Assembly (NCBI RefSeq): GCF_024346955.1
Contig: NZ_AP024883.1
Span: 1,426,001-1,490,000, forward strand
From: Vibrio mangrovi
Lineage (GTDB): Bacteria > Pseudomonadota > Gammaproteobacteria > Enterobacterales > Vibrionaceae
Direction: 5' to 3'
Length of the DNA stretch: 64,000 nt
Below the pieces are notes generated by a model. It was not told the origin of the DNA, did no database searches, and saw only the letters and a program-made list of their open reading frames with translations. The translations under genes were made by a program, and so were the position numbers. Positions 25,159 through 34,131 of this stretch are shown in pieces (the first letter of the stretch is position 1; every line of letters begins with the position of its first letter).

Positions 25159-26302
25159 ACAGCGTATTGCTACTGCGTTGGCCGAGCGGGAATCGCAGGG
25201 GCTGACACGGCGGATAGTGCCGTTACAGAGGGAAAACGGAACAATTTTTGTTCATGAAGGGCAGAAATATCTCAATTTTTCCAGTAACGATTACCTTGGC
25301 CTTGCAACAGATCCGGCTTTGGTTTCAGCCTGGCAGGAAGGTCTTAATCGTTATGGATGTGGTAGTGGCGCTTCGCCATTGGTCACTGGCTTTCATCAGG
25401 CCCATCAGACTCTCGAAGCTATGCTGTGTGAGTGGTTGGGATATGAGCGGGCGATTCTGTTTAATTCTGGGTTCAGTGCTAATCAGGCGGTGTTATTCAC
25501 ATTACTGCAACGGGGCGACCTGTTGTTACAGGACCGTTTGAATCACGCGTCACTGATGGAAGCCGGAGCTCTCTCAGCGGCAACGATGAAGCGTTTTCGT
25601 CATAATGATGTAGACCATTTATCCTTACTTGTGACATCAGAGCAAACTAATGTTGTCGTGACTGAAGGTGTGTTCAGCATGGATGGTGACTGTGCTCCTT
25701 TAGCCCAGATTAGTTCATGTGTTGAGGAACAGGCAGTCCTGATGGTTGATGATGCTCATGGGATCGGAGTGCGGGGAGAATATGGCGCGGGGAGTTGTGC
25801 TGCTGCCGGTATTCATCCGGATCTGCTGGTTGTGACTTTCGGTAAAGCCTTTGGGCTTTTTGGTGCAGCAGTACTGTGTGATCGGGAAACCGGAGATTAT
25901 CTCACTCAGTATGCCCGGCATCATGTTTATTCAACCGCCATTCCTCCGGCACAGGCGTATGCATTGTCCCGGGCAATTGAGATGATTCAGACTCAGCAGT
26001 GGCGTCGGGATAAACTTCAGCAACTGCGGGATATATATCATATCTGCCTTTCTTGTGATGACCGTGCTTCTTTGTCACAGACGCCAATCCAGCCTTTGAT
26101 TATTGGGAATACTGAGCGAACCTTACAGGTTGCTGCGGCGCTGCGTGAACGGGGAATCTGGGTGAGTGCCATTCGTCCGCCTACTGTACCGGAAGGGACA
26201 GCAAGATTAAGGGTGACATTAACCGCAGGCCATAGTGAAGCACAGGTTCGTCAATTGGCAACAACATTGCAGCAAGTGACGGAGGCGATCAGTGACGATT
26301 GA
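25142..26302 (+). CDS. bioF: 8-amino-7-oxononanoate synthase
   Basis: 386 residues. PLP enzyme condensing pimeloyl-ACP with alanine to KAPA. Motifs: NDYLGLATDP, GSGASPLVTGF, DDAHGIGVRGE and the PLP lysine Lys235 in VTFGKAFGLFG. The start overlaps the end of bioB by 17 bases; an in-frame ATG four codons upstream is an alternative. Translational coupling with bioB is likely. Confidence 0.95.
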   Translation: MKLAFKQRIATALAERESQGLTRRIVPLQRENGTIFVHEGQKYLNFSSNDYLGLATDPALVSAWQEGLNRYGCGSGASPLVTGFHQAHQTLEAMLCEWLGYERAILFNSGFSANQAVLFTLLQRGDLLLQDRLNHASLMEAGALSAATMKRFRHNDVDHLSLLVTSEQTNVVVTEGVFSMDGDCAPLAQISSCVEEQAVLMVDDAHGIGVRGEYGAGSCAAAGIHPDLLVVTFGKAFGLFGAAVLCDRETGDYLTQYARHHVYSTAIPPAQAYALSRAIEMIQTQQWRRDKLQQLRDIYHICLSCDDRASLSQTPIQPLIIGNTERTLQVAAALRERGIWVSAIRPPTVPEGTARLRVTLTAGHSEAQVRQLATTLQQVTEAISDD

Positions 26303-27101
26303 TCTTGCGCCGGAGCGATTACCGTTCATTTCCCAGAGAAAAGCCCGCATCGCGGATGCATTTGGTAAAGCAGCTCATAGCTATGACCGTCATGCCGCTT
26401 TTCAGCGGGATGTCGGCCAACATCTTCTGACTTATTTACCATCGGATCTACGGGGTGCGGTGGTTTTAGATCTGGGTTGTGGCACAGGTTTTTTTTCTGA
26501 ACAGATTCGTCGTCGGGGAGCACAGGTGATTTGTGCAGATTTGTCGCAAAACATGTTGGATAAAGCCAGACAGCGTTGTGGGAACTCCGGGGTCGAATAT
26601 TGTCAGTGCGATGCGGAAGCTCTGCCACTGGCAGATGAGAGTGTTGACTTTGTTTTCTCCAGTCTGGCCCTGCAATGGTGTGAATTGCTATGGATCCCTC
26701 TTCAGGAAATCAAACGTGTCCTGAAGCCGGGCGGTGGTGGTTATTTCTCTACACTGGTTTCAGGTTCCCTGAATGAACTGAAACAGGCTTGGGCAGAAGT
26801 CGATTCAGCCCGGCATGTGAACAGCTTTATCTCCGGGAATGCGGTAAAAATTGCGTTAGCGCAAGCCGGATGTACACAGTATCGGATAGACTTACGCTCG
26901 TTCGGGCTTTGGTATGACTCAGCCATGCATCTAATGAAAGATTTAAAAGGCATTGGTGCAACACATATTGATGAGCGGGCTGATCGGGTGGTGAGCCGCC
27001 GGATGCTCACTCAGGTTGAAGCTGCATACCGAAAGTTTGCCAGCCGAGAAGGGCTGCTTCCTGCTACTTATCAGGTTTGTTTTGGGGTTATTCATCAATG
27101 A
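26292..27101 (+). CDS. bioC: Malonyl-ACP O-methyltransferase
   Basis: 269 residues. Methylates malonyl-ACP with SAM to start pimelate synthesis on the fatty-acid machinery. Motif I is VVLDLGCGTGFFSEQI (about residue 57); the later ADESVDFVFSSLALQWC fits BioC. It starts with GTG behind GGAGG inside the end of bioF, so it is translationally coupled. BioH, the partner esterase, is not in the window. Confidence 0.93.
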   Translation: MTIDLAPERLPFISQRKARIADAFGKAAHSYDRHAAFQRDVGQHLLTYLPSDLRGAVVLDLGCGTGFFSEQIRRRGAQVICADLSQNMLDKARQRCGNSGVEYCQCDAEALPLADESVDFVFSSLALQWCELLWIPLQEIKRVLKPGGGGYFSTLVSGSLNELKQAWAEVDSARHVNSFISGNAVKIALAQAGCTQYRIDLRSFGLWYDSAMHLMKDLKGIGATHIDERADRVVSRRMLTQVEAAYRKFASREGLLPATYQVCFGVIHQ

Positions 27102-27793
27102 TCGACGCATTATTTATTGCAGGTACAGATACGGATGTCGGTAAAACGGTCGCATCGAAAGCGATTTTACAGGCACTTGCTGCCAGGGATTTAAAAACGA
27201 TAGGTTATAAACCCATTGCTGCGGGATGTGAGAAAACTGAATCTGGTTTTCGTAATTCCGATGCATTGCATTTAATTAAAGCTTCAACCTGTCAGAGCGA
27301 TTATACAAATATTAATCCATATGCACTGGAATTGCCGACTTCACCACATATCGCGGCTAAATATGCCGATGTAACGATCGATTTTTCAGTACTGAGTGAC
27401 AAACTGGCATTGCATAAAGCCAATACAGATATCGTCTTGATTGAAGGTGCTGGTGGCTGGCGTGTTCCGGTATCAGACAGTGCATGTTTGTCCGACTGGG
27501 TGAAACAGGAGCGGTTACCGGTTGTTCTGGTGGTCGGTATTCAACTGGGATGCCTGAATCATGCGATGCTGACTGCAGAAAGTATTCGGGCTGATGGTCT
27601 GGAAATTGTTGGATGGGTAGCGAATCGTATCAATCCGGGCACAGAACATTATGCTGATATTATTGAAACGCTGGAGCGGACGCTGAATGCACCGAAGCTG
27701 GGGGAAATTCCTTATGTTCCCAGTGCAAAACGTCAGGAGCTCGGTCGCTTTATCGATGTTGAGCCATTACTGAGTCAGGCACATATCGACTAG
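27098..27793 (+). CDS. bioD: Dethiobiotin synthetase
   Basis: 231 residues. ATP-dependent closure of the ureido ring of DAPA. The P-loop is GTDTDVGKT (residues 9-17), followed by YKPIAAGCEKT and later VLIEGAGGWRVPVS. The ATG overlaps the bioC stop (ATGA). It is the last gene of the bio operon, with a strong terminator behind it. Confidence 0.96.
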   Translation: MIDALFIAGTDTDVGKTVASKAILQALAARDLKTIGYKPIAAGCEKTESGFRNSDALHLIKASTCQSDYTNINPYALELPTSPHIAAKYADVTIDFSVLSDKLALHKANTDIVLIEGAGGWRVPVSDSACLSDWVKQERLPVVLVVGIQLGCLNHAMLTAESIRADGLEIVGWVANRINPGTEHYADIIETLERTLNAPKLGEIPYVPSAKRQELGRFIDVEPLLSQAHID

Positions 27794-27812
27794 TTTGGAT
27801 GAAAATAGCAAT

Positions 27813-27843
27813 AAAAATGCCGGGAAATACCCGGCATTTTTAT
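27813..27843. terminator. Bidirectional terminator, bioD / yjf operon
   Basis: AAAAATGCCGGG and CCCGGCATTTTT form a 12-bp stem with an AAATA loop, T run on one side and A run on the other, between convergent bioD and the DUF1190 gene. Confidence 0.93.
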
Positions 27844-27858
27844 TAGCTCGTCATTTGA

Positions 27859-28494
27859 TTAACCACCCCATCCACGGCTGGAAGATCCGAAGCTGCGGCT
27901 CGAAGAACTTCCCCAGCTTGATTTCGCCGATGCCGTCGAACCAAAGCCACCCCGGGAAATTGTCCGGGTCACAGTTGGTTTCGGTTTCATCTGGTCACGA
28001 TGAACTTTAACCCTGCTGGTTTTATAACGTGTGTCACCATAGCGATTACCACTCGCACTGCTCCATTGGTGGTAATAGGGGCTGAAAGGGTAGTCGGAAT
28101 AAAACATGGGCTGCGTATAGTATGGTCGTGGACCATCCAGCATTCTGGCGAACATAAATCCGGCCATTGCCGGCATGAACCAGTTACTGTGGCCCGGATC
28201 CGGGCGGCACATGTCCACACCGAACTCAGCAATACACTCGTTCAGAGAACCATATCGTGGTGCAGTCCGGGAGGCTTCTTCTACGGCGTTCTGGTAAGCA
28301 GCCTTACACTCGGAGGTATAGCTTGGATTATCGTTGATACAATCGTCGACAGTTTTATAAATTACAGCATCCTGGCCACTATCACCACAGCCGGACAGGG
28401 CAATACCTGCAATTACAACGGTAATTGGCGTATAGGTGACACAACGCCAGTCTTTCTTCATATGTGCCAGAACGACTTGTCTGCTTCTTTTCAT
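27859..28494 (-). CDS. DUF1190 (YgiB/YjfM-like) protein
   Basis: 211 residues from the second of two adjacent ATGs, better spaced from AGGAG. A hydrophobic segment with ALSGCGD (lipobox-like) near residue 35 suggests membrane anchoring. Conserved Cys-rich middle (DDCINDNPSYTSECKAAY, ... LNECIAEFGVDMC) is typical of DUF1190. The last 60 residues are Ser/Gly/Arg-rich and end in repeated SSSR/SFGSSSRGWGG. Function unknown; in E. coli YgiB sits beside the ATP-grasp gene ygiC and YjfM in the yjf cluster. Last gene of the operon here. Confidence 0.85.
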   Translation of the reverse strand: MKRSRQVVLAHMKKDWRCVTYTPITVVIAGIALSGCGDSGQDAVIYKTVDDCINDNPSYTSECKAAYQNAVEEASRTAPRYGSLNECIAEFGVDMCRPDPGHSNWFMPAMAGFMFARMLDGPRPYYTQPMFYSDYPFSPYYHQWSSASGNRYGDTRYKTSRVKVHRDQMKPKPTVTRTISRGGFGSTASAKSSWGSSSSRSFGSSSRGWGG

Positions 28495-28504
28495 CATTCG
28501 GCTC

Positions 28505-28921
28505 CTAGTAAGTCATACAGGCCGCATTTAACAGACCGACAGAGATAGACATCGCGGCCATAAGAGTCGCTGCCGGTACTTCTCCGGCTTCGATACGTTC
28601 TGCCAGTTTTGGCATAAAACCGAAACGGACTACCAGAAAAGCAATGATTTGAGCAAGTAGTGCAACTACACTCCAGACACAGAAATCGACCAGATTAACT
28701 GAATTGCTGGCGGCTCCGGCAAGAGCCAGAGAAAACCCGATCATGGCTCCGGATAACGCAATTCCGGCAGCGATATTCTGGTTGTCCTTAACCAGTTTCC
28801 ACTCATCATAAGGCGTGATACGGACATAAATCAGTTTAAACAGAATCAGAAAGACCAGTGATATCACAAAATAGAGTGAGAAATTACCTAGTCCAAGGAG
28901 TGAATGACGTATGAGTTCCAT
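28505..28921 (-). CDS. DUF350 (YjfL-like) inner-membrane protein
   Basis: 138 residues, four predicted helices. The repeat-like NIAAGIALSGAMIGFSLALAGA pattern and the final AATLMAAMSISVGLLNAACM are characteristic of DUF350/UPF0719. Role unknown; it consistently travels with yjfJ-type PspA genes. Ten bases separate it from the DUF1190 gene. Confidence 0.9.
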   Translation of the reverse strand: MELIRHSLLGLGNFSLYFVISLVFLILFKLIYVRITPYDEWKLVKDNQNIAAGIALSGAMIGFSLALAGAASNSVNLVDFCVWSVVALLAQIIAFLVVRFGFMPKLAERIEAGEVPAATLMAAMSISVGLLNAACMTY

Positions 28922-28947
28922 AAATATTTCCTAATAGGGTAGTGAAA

Positions 28948-29583
28948 TTATCCAATGATTTTGAAATCGGTCGGATTCAGTTCAAAGTAAGTGCTCAGCA
29001 CCAGACAATGTTCAGCATGGTTCTGGGTGATGACTTCCTCTCCGGCAACCATCAGGCCTTCAAAATAACCGGACTCGGTTTCCCGCTCATAAACCATCAC
29101 AAACTGATCAGTTTCCGTGACGGAACCATCTTTATGCCAGGTTTTTTCTGTCATCGCGACCGGTACAATATTGTCCCAGGCTTTGTGGAAGTGATGTTCT
29201 TCCAGTGACCAGTCGGTTTTTACAATGCCATTTTCAAGCAATTTCTGCCACTGAGTCTCTGTGTCGACTGGTGATGTATCATAGTAATAGAACATTTTGA
29301 CTTCGCGGACATCCGAGTCCTGATCGCCTTCTTGCAGAACCTGAACATAGCCATCATCGTCAGTGTAAAAACGCAGAAGACGGGTCTGAGCATCAAGTTT
29401 GACTTCACCGACGGCCTGAATGAGTTGTGTTGAGGAGACGCCCTCGACAATCAGTTCAGGTTCGATGAGTTTGAGTTTGAGTGGCTCAAATTCAAACGCA
29501 CCTCCCAGACGAAGACCGAGAACCTCTGGAGCGGCAGGAGTGGAACTTTGTGAATCAGTTTTTTTCTTCAGCCAGCTAAACAT
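28948..29583 (-). CDS. DUF2491 (YjfK-like) protein
   Basis: 211 residues, soluble and acidic. It starts MFSWLKKKTDSQSS, then LGLRLGGAFEFEPLKLKLIE, and contains QVLQEGDQDSDVREVKMFYY typical of the YjfK family. No catalytic motif is seen. Function unknown; by position it belongs to the YjfJ/PspA membrane-maintenance set. Confidence 0.88.
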   Translation of the reverse strand: MFSWLKKKTDSQSSTPAAPEVLGLRLGGAFEFEPLKLKLIEPELIVEGVSSTQLIQAVGEVKLDAQTRLLRFYTDDDGYVQVLQEGDQDSDVREVKMFYYYDTSPVDTETQWQKLLENGIVKTDWSLEEHHFHKAWDNIVPVAMTEKTWHKDGSVTETDQFVMVYERETESGYFEGLMVAGEEVITQNHAEHCLVLSTYFELNPTDFKIIG

Positions 29584-29678
29584 GGAATCACCTTTATCGT
29601 GCGGAATGATGATCTGCGATTCAAATCATCATCTGTTGTGCGAATCACTACATTTTGTACAGACTGTTATACAGACTA

Positions 29679-30695
29679 CTACAACTGATGAATGCGTTTC
29701 TCAGCAATGTAGAAGAGTTTGTTACCACCGGTTATTGGTGTATTTAGTGCTGGATTGAGCTCAATTCCCTGTCCCCGGTCGACAGCAATTAAAATGGCTT
29801 CGTATTGCTGTTTAAACTGCAGAAACAACTGTTCAACCAATGTTTCCGGTTGTCCGGCCGGGTAAATGATGGAATATTGAGTCATTCCTTTCTGAGAGCT
29901 GAGTAACTCATGATGGAGTGTACTTGAGCCAGGATCGACCGCTGCTTTTGCCAGCATCTCGACGGAAACCGAAGGAATACACTCAACATTAGGACAGTGC
30001 TGTTTCAGCAATGCACTAAGTGCTTCATCATTGAAATAGGCCAGTATATGTGCATTGGGGTTCTGACCTGAGCAGAACAGGGCTGCGGATAGCGTGATAT
30101 CATCTTCGGGATTATCGATGATAATGCAACTGGCATGTTGTATTCCGGCCCGGTTCATCCCTGCCTGATCTGTAAAACTGGTTACCCGCACGAACTCAAT
30201 TTCTCCGGGGCGGGGATTTTCGATTTCCGGACGGACGCAAAGCACAATTGGACGCCGTTTGTTTTCTTCATGTTGCAGCATGTTGAGCAGGTGAAGTGTG
30301 CGCTGTTCATTCCAGCCCAATACTAAAATATGATCATTCACTTTGATATTCCGTTTGCCAAGTAAACTACGTTTCCAGTACAGGATAAACAGTGTGGCGA
30401 TGTGACCGACAGTCAGAGCAAAAATACCCAGTCCGACCGGAATGACAAACAGTCCGACAAACCATTTACCGGCATCGGTAGCCGGTGAAAAATCACCATA
30501 TCCGACGGTTGAAGATGTCACCACAAGGTAGTAGACAAAATCAGTAAAAGATTGAGTAATCGCTGTTTCGCCTATAGCGTTCAGTCCCAGCCAACTGATC
30601 AGCAGGTAACCCCCAAATGCCAGAAGAATGTTCTTCTCGTTCATCTGATTGAGCTGAGTATATATCCAACGTTTTAATTGAATAAAGATAGGCAT
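29679..30695 (-). CDS. Two-helix potassium channel with RCK (TrkA-N) domain
   Basis: 338 residues from MPIFIQLKRW; an upstream TTG (30767) is possible but lies within a hairpin. The first helix is at about 23-42, the selectivity filter SSTVGYGD holds TVGYG at 63-67, and the second helix at about 77-105. The cytoplasmic part starts with NDHILVLGWNEQRTLHLL, a Rossmann RCK domain that would gate the pore by ligand. Found between the yjfJ and yjfK homologues, it probably helps control membrane potential or K+ together with the PspA-like protein. Confidence 0.9.
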   Translation of the reverse strand: MPIFIQLKRWIYTQLNQMNEKNILLAFGGYLLISWLGLNAIGETAITQSFTDFVYYLVVTSSTVGYGDFSPATDAGKWFVGLFVIPVGLGIFALTVGHIATLFILYWKRSLLGKRNIKVNDHILVLGWNEQRTLHLLNMLQHEENKRRPIVLCVRPEIENPRPGEIEFVRVTSFTDQAGMNRAGIQHASCIIIDNPEDDITLSAALFCSGQNPNAHILAYFNDEALSALLKQHCPNVECIPSVSVEMLAKAAVDPGSSTLHHELLSSQKGMTQYSIIYPAGQPETLVEQLFLQFKQQYEAILIAVDRGQGIELNPALNTPITGGNKLFYIAEKRIHQL

Positions 30696-30748
30696 ATTTT
30701 TTGTTTCGGTTGCTTTGTTGTTGCTGTTGTATGGAAGCCGTTTGTGTG

Positions 30749-30773
30749 CGGCAGTTGTAAGGTACAACTGCCG
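30749..30773. other. Intra-operon palindromic hairpin
   Basis: CGGCAGTTGTA (30749-30759) and TACAACTGCCG (30763-30773) form a perfect 11-bp stem with a 3-base loop between the PspA-like and channel genes. No T run follows on the transcribed strand, so it may act in mRNA processing or partial attenuation. Confidence 0.6.
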
Positions 30774-30785
30774 ACATGTGATGGT

Positions 30786-31481
30786 TTATGACTGACCACC
30801 TTTCAGGATACGCTCAAGTTCATCGCTTGCTGAACTTGTTCCACCGGCAGTAATCCCGGCCTCTGCCAGTTTACGATCCAGACTCTGGCTGCTGTTGTCT
30901 TCGGCCATTTCTGCCGCAGCTTCCAGTTGGGCACTCCGTTCAGCCTGACGTTTTTTAATGCGTTCCAGCGATTCGACGGCGGTGTGCATTTTTGCATTGG
31001 CACCGACATTGGTCGCTGAAACGGCACTCTGGGCTTTCTGGACTGCTTCATTCGCTTTAACGACATCAATCTGTTGTTCTAACTGACGTAGTTTACTTTT
31101 TGCCTGAGTAATGTTTGTGCGCATTACCTGTTCAGACTTTTTAAATTCTTCAAGATAGTTATTTTCAACTGAAGATTCGTTTCTGAGATCGGCAACTTTC
31201 TGTGCACATTCAAGCGCCAGATCCTGAGAGCCTTTTTCCATTGCACTTCGGGCATGCGCTTCGTATTCCGCGATACCTTGTTCCAGCGAGGTGATTTTTT
31301 GCTCGGCAAGTTTGCGTTTGGCAACGATACTCACTAATGCCTGATCTGAACGTTTCAGTTCTTCTTTTGCTTCCCGAATCTCTTGATCCAGGATACGCAG
31401 CGCCTGTTGATCTGCAATTGCTTCAGCAGCTTCGTTTGCACCGCCTTTAATGGCTGTAAATAATTTTTTCCAGACACTCAT
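30786..31481 (-). CDS. PspA/IM30-family protein (YjfJ-like)
   Basis: 231 residues, almost entirely heptad-like coiled coil (about 30-180), beginning SVWKKLFTAIKGGANEAAEA, the membrane-binding amphipathic helix. It contains LDQEIREAKEELKRSDQALV, the conserved PspA/Vipp1 opening. PspA proteins polymerise on stressed inner membranes and preserve proton motive force. This is the YjfJ type, not the housekeeping PspA of a pspABC operon. The second ATG is chosen by spacing from GGAG. It starts four bases past the yjfI-like stop. Confidence 0.93.
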   Translation of the reverse strand: MSVWKKLFTAIKGGANEAAEAIADQQALRILDQEIREAKEELKRSDQALVSIVAKRKLAEQKITSLEQGIAEYEAHARSAMEKGSQDLALECAQKVADLRNESSVENNYLEEFKKSEQVMRTNITQAKSKLRQLEQQIDVVKANEAVQKAQSAVSATNVGANAKMHTAVESLERIKKRQAERSAQLEAAAEMAEDNSSQSLDRKLAEAGITAGGTSSASDELERILKGGQS

Positions 31482-31485
31482 CATA

Positions 31486-31878
31486 TTACTCCGTGACTAA
31501 TTCTTCCTGATACAGCTCGATAAACGCTTCAACATTGCGGAACAGGGTCTCAACCTCGATGAGAATACTTTCAGCTTTGGACTGAGATGACAATGCTCCG
31601 AAAGCAACGTAGTAATCGGTGTGATTGATTTCATTAATCGCAATTGTAGAAAGCGGAAACATCTTGTGGGTTTTCAGAATCAGTGCATTGAGCTGGGCAC
31701 TATCTTTGACTTGTGCCGCGGAAAACAGCACAACTTCGGCAAGGATCTGCTCTCCGGCAACAGCAATATAAGCCTGAAGACCGTCAGCATTGGTTATGAT
31801 CAAGGTATCTCCCTGAGTCTGAACCTGCCAATCATCGTTTTGTTGAAGAATGGGCATCATTTCATGAATTTGCCACAT
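31486..31878 (-). CDS. DUF2170 (YjfI-like) protein
   Basis: 130 residues, small soluble protein. The central region ILKTHKMFPLSTIAI ... DYYVAFGALSSQSKAESILI matches DUF2170. No catalytic residues are evident. It always neighbours yjfJ in enterobacteria and here directly precedes that homologue. Function unknown, possibly a partner of the PspA-like protein. Confidence 0.88.
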   Translation of the reverse strand: MWQIHEMMPILQQNDDWQVQTQGDTLIITNADGLQAYIAVAGEQILAEVVLFSAAQVKDSAQLNALILKTHKMFPLSTIAINEINHTDYYVAFGALSSQSKAESILIEVETLFRNVEAFIELYQEELVTE

Positions 31879-32082
31879 ATATTTCTCCTTTTATGTGAAA
31901 GTACAATCAACTAAAAGCCGGGCTGTTACTGTCAGCCCGAAAGACTGGTGCGGTTGATGCATTTCATCTTGTTATGGTTGAGCGCCACCTTAACTGTGTC
32001 AGGGATGAACGACAACCGTTTCATTGATATTCATATATATAATTGTTGACGATAGCCTCGGTTTGGAAGGCATCTCTAAGTT

Positions 32083-33249
32083 TTAGTCAATAATGATATG
32101 CGGTATATAGCGCGACATATCCTGCGTGACACGAGAAACATCTTCCCGGATAGAAATCCCGGCAGCTTCCTGATTGACCAGCCAGCTACCGACTAATGTG
32201 TACCGCTGTCCGAATTTCGGCAAAGGATGATAAGCCTGATAAATGACACCTTCATCTCCATACGGTCCTTCAGTTCTTAGCGTCTGGCGACCATTCTGGA
32301 CAATGGTAATATTAGCTCCTTCCCGGGCAAAAATGGGTTTAATCACATAATCTTTTAATGTACCTAGATCTTTATCATCGGCAAAGTAGGCCGGAAGCAG
32401 ATTCGGGTGATCCGGAAACATTTTCCATAATAAGGGTAGCAGTGCTTTATTACTGATAATCGATTTCCACATCGGTTCCAGCCAGTTTACTGAAGCTGTA
32501 TGAATGTCGGCAGCATATTCTTCCCGGAACATAAATTCCCACGGATAAAGCTTAAATATCCAGTGAATTGGTTTATCGGTCAGATCAGTGAACTGACCTT
32601 GTGTATTGAGGCCGATATCCTCAACATAAACAAATGCTGTCGATAATCCGGCTTCCCGGGCACAGTCTTCCAGATACTGAACGGTGCCCCGATCTTCGAC
32701 GGAGTCTTTACAGCAGCATAAGTGAAGCGTCTGGCCCGGTTGGAAAGCTGCCAGTTGCTGAAAACGGCGGATCAGAAGTTCCTGAAGCAGATTACATTGA
32801 TCGGCATCGCGGCGGATTTTGCCCGAATCAACCATATCTTCAAGCCATAACCATTGCCAGAAAGCCGTCTCATAAAGGCTGGTCGGTGTATCGGCATTAT
32901 TTTCGTACAACTTTGCAGGCTGGGTACCGTTGTATGCAAAATCAACCCGGGAATAAAGGGAAGGTTCCCGTTTCTGCCATGAATCGTACAGGCTTTGCCA
33001 CATAGATTCCGGAATTTGAAATTTTTGCAGCCAGTATTCGTTGCCGACAACAGTATCGACCACTTCCAGACACATTTGGTGGATTTCTTCGGTTGGTTTT
33101 TCCAGATCATCTTCAATCTGTTTGAGGGTGAACTGATAGTAGGCGGTTTCATCCCAGTATGGTTCACCATAAGCCGTGTGAAATCCAAAGCCGAACTTTT
33201 TAGCTAAATCCCGCCAGTGTGGTCGTTCCTCGGCATTTAATCGAAGCAT
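32083..33249 (-). CDS. Glutathionylspermidine synthase-family ATP-grasp protein (YjfC/YgiC-like)
   Basis: 388 residues. C-terminal ATP-grasp synthetase domain as in Gsp: conserved LYENNADTPTSLYE, FKLYPWEFMFREEY, KPIFAREGANI and EGPYGDEGVIYQAY. It lacks the N-terminal amidase domain of bifunctional GspSA, like YgiC and YjfC, for which activity on glutathione and spermidine has not been shown. It is the first gene of the yjf-like operon, separated from yjfI by 204 bases, so an internal promoter is possible. Confidence 0.9.
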   Translation of the reverse strand: MLRLNAEERPHWRDLAKKFGFGFHTAYGEPYWDETAYYQFTLKQIEDDLEKPTEEIHQMCLEVVDTVVGNEYWLQKFQIPESMWQSLYDSWQKREPSLYSRVDFAYNGTQPAKLYENNADTPTSLYETAFWQWLWLEDMVDSGKIRRDADQCNLLQELLIRRFQQLAAFQPGQTLHLCCCKDSVEDRGTVQYLEDCAREAGLSTAFVYVEDIGLNTQGQFTDLTDKPIHWIFKLYPWEFMFREEYAADIHTASVNWLEPMWKSIISNKALLPLLWKMFPDHPNLLPAYFADDKDLGTLKDYVIKPIFAREGANITIVQNGRQTLRTEGPYGDEGVIYQAYHPLPKFGQRYTLVGSWLVNQEAAGISIREDVSRVTQDMSRYIPHIIID

Positions 33250-33488
33250 TGTTATTGTCGCTATGGTCTGGTAAATGGATTATCGGATATTTAATAAACG
33301 AATCAAGTGGATATACAAAATGTCTAGAATTCAAATGATTATATGAGGTCAGGCCTTTATGCTTCAAGTGATTTATTTAACACTTAGGCGATACAGTACG
33401 GATATACCGCTACAGTCTCCATGTTGAGACTTGGATTGGAGAGAAATGTTCCGGAGGAAGCTCTTTTATTTTTGCCAAAAGAGTCAGA

Positions 33489-33526
33489 CAAAAAATAAAA
33501 GCCGCCACCAAAGAGGATGACGGCTT
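33489..33526 (-). terminator. Terminator of the small 57-residue gene
   Basis: On the minus strand AAGCCGTCATC and GGTGGCGGCTT form a wobble-containing stem followed by a TTATTTTTTG tail, right after the small gene's stop. Confidence 0.85.
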
Positions 33527-33543
33527 AACCCGTGGAGAAGATT

Positions 33544-33717
33544 CTAGTGCGTTGTCTGATAAGAGTACTGAGCAGATACCGGACGTGATTGATTTTGTTT
33601 TTTCTGCTCATGGACTGGTTGATCAATGCCGAGTTGTTGTTTTGCTTCTTCCTCGGTCAGACCAAGATGACAACGTAATAAATCAATAGCCATTTGATAG
33701 TTGTTAGCTTCTGACAT
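33544..33717 (-). CDS. Small conserved-looking protein of 57 residues
   Basis: Starts at MSEANNYQMAIDLL with AAGGAAA upstream, preferred over an in-frame ATG seven codons earlier. The N-terminal half looks helical (LLRCHLGLTEEEAKQQLGID); the rest is Gln/Ser-rich. A terminator follows its stop, supporting a real short transcript. I do not recognise the family. Confidence 0.65.
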   Translation of the reverse strand: MSEANNYQMAIDLLRCHLGLTEEEAKQQLGIDQPVHEQKKQNQSRPVSAQYSYQTTH

Positions 33718-34131
33718 GACGGTTTCCTTTTTTATCATGTATGGAACGACATCGTACTCGGTAAAAGTAGATGCCTTTCCGGGAATTCACAATAAGACTA
33801 AAGTCTAATGTATGCATTTATTTGACTAGAGCTGTTGATCTCCCGCCACGGTCTTTGCTCCCGTTTCAAAGTATTTGTCACTGTTATCAGTAAGTCAGAG
33901 TCGTAGGTATGCTCTGACTTGTCACCAAATGTTGCAATTTAGAACTTCACCTTGTTTTTGAAATAAACGACCATATTTATGGATATGTGAATCTATTCGG
34001 TTTGATTCATTACAGAATGAGCTGGCTGAATGATTCAGTATAACAATTAAATAATTAAAGAAATGGCAGATCTTTGCTGAATGAATCGGTGGTCTGTCAG
34101 TTTGAGTCTGTTTCTCATGGGAGAGTGAGTC
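33718..34131 (+). other. htpX upstream region
   Basis: About 410 bases of noncoding DNA. It holds a 9-bp hairpin, AAGTCAGAG (33892-33900) with CTCTGACTT (33912-33920), and the palindrome AGACTAAAGTCT near 33796. A pair of CpxR boxes or a clear heat-shock promoter was not found. Confidence 0.4.

Noticed and set aside
28000..28548. Plus-strand open frame of 182 codons opposite the DUF1190 gene
   Set aside because: It is the antisense of a recognisable gene; the composition reflects the Ser/Gly-rich tail read backwards.
33739..34131. CpxR or heat-shock promoter for htpX
   Set aside because: Only a single GTAAA-like half site and no convincing sigma-32 hexamers were found.
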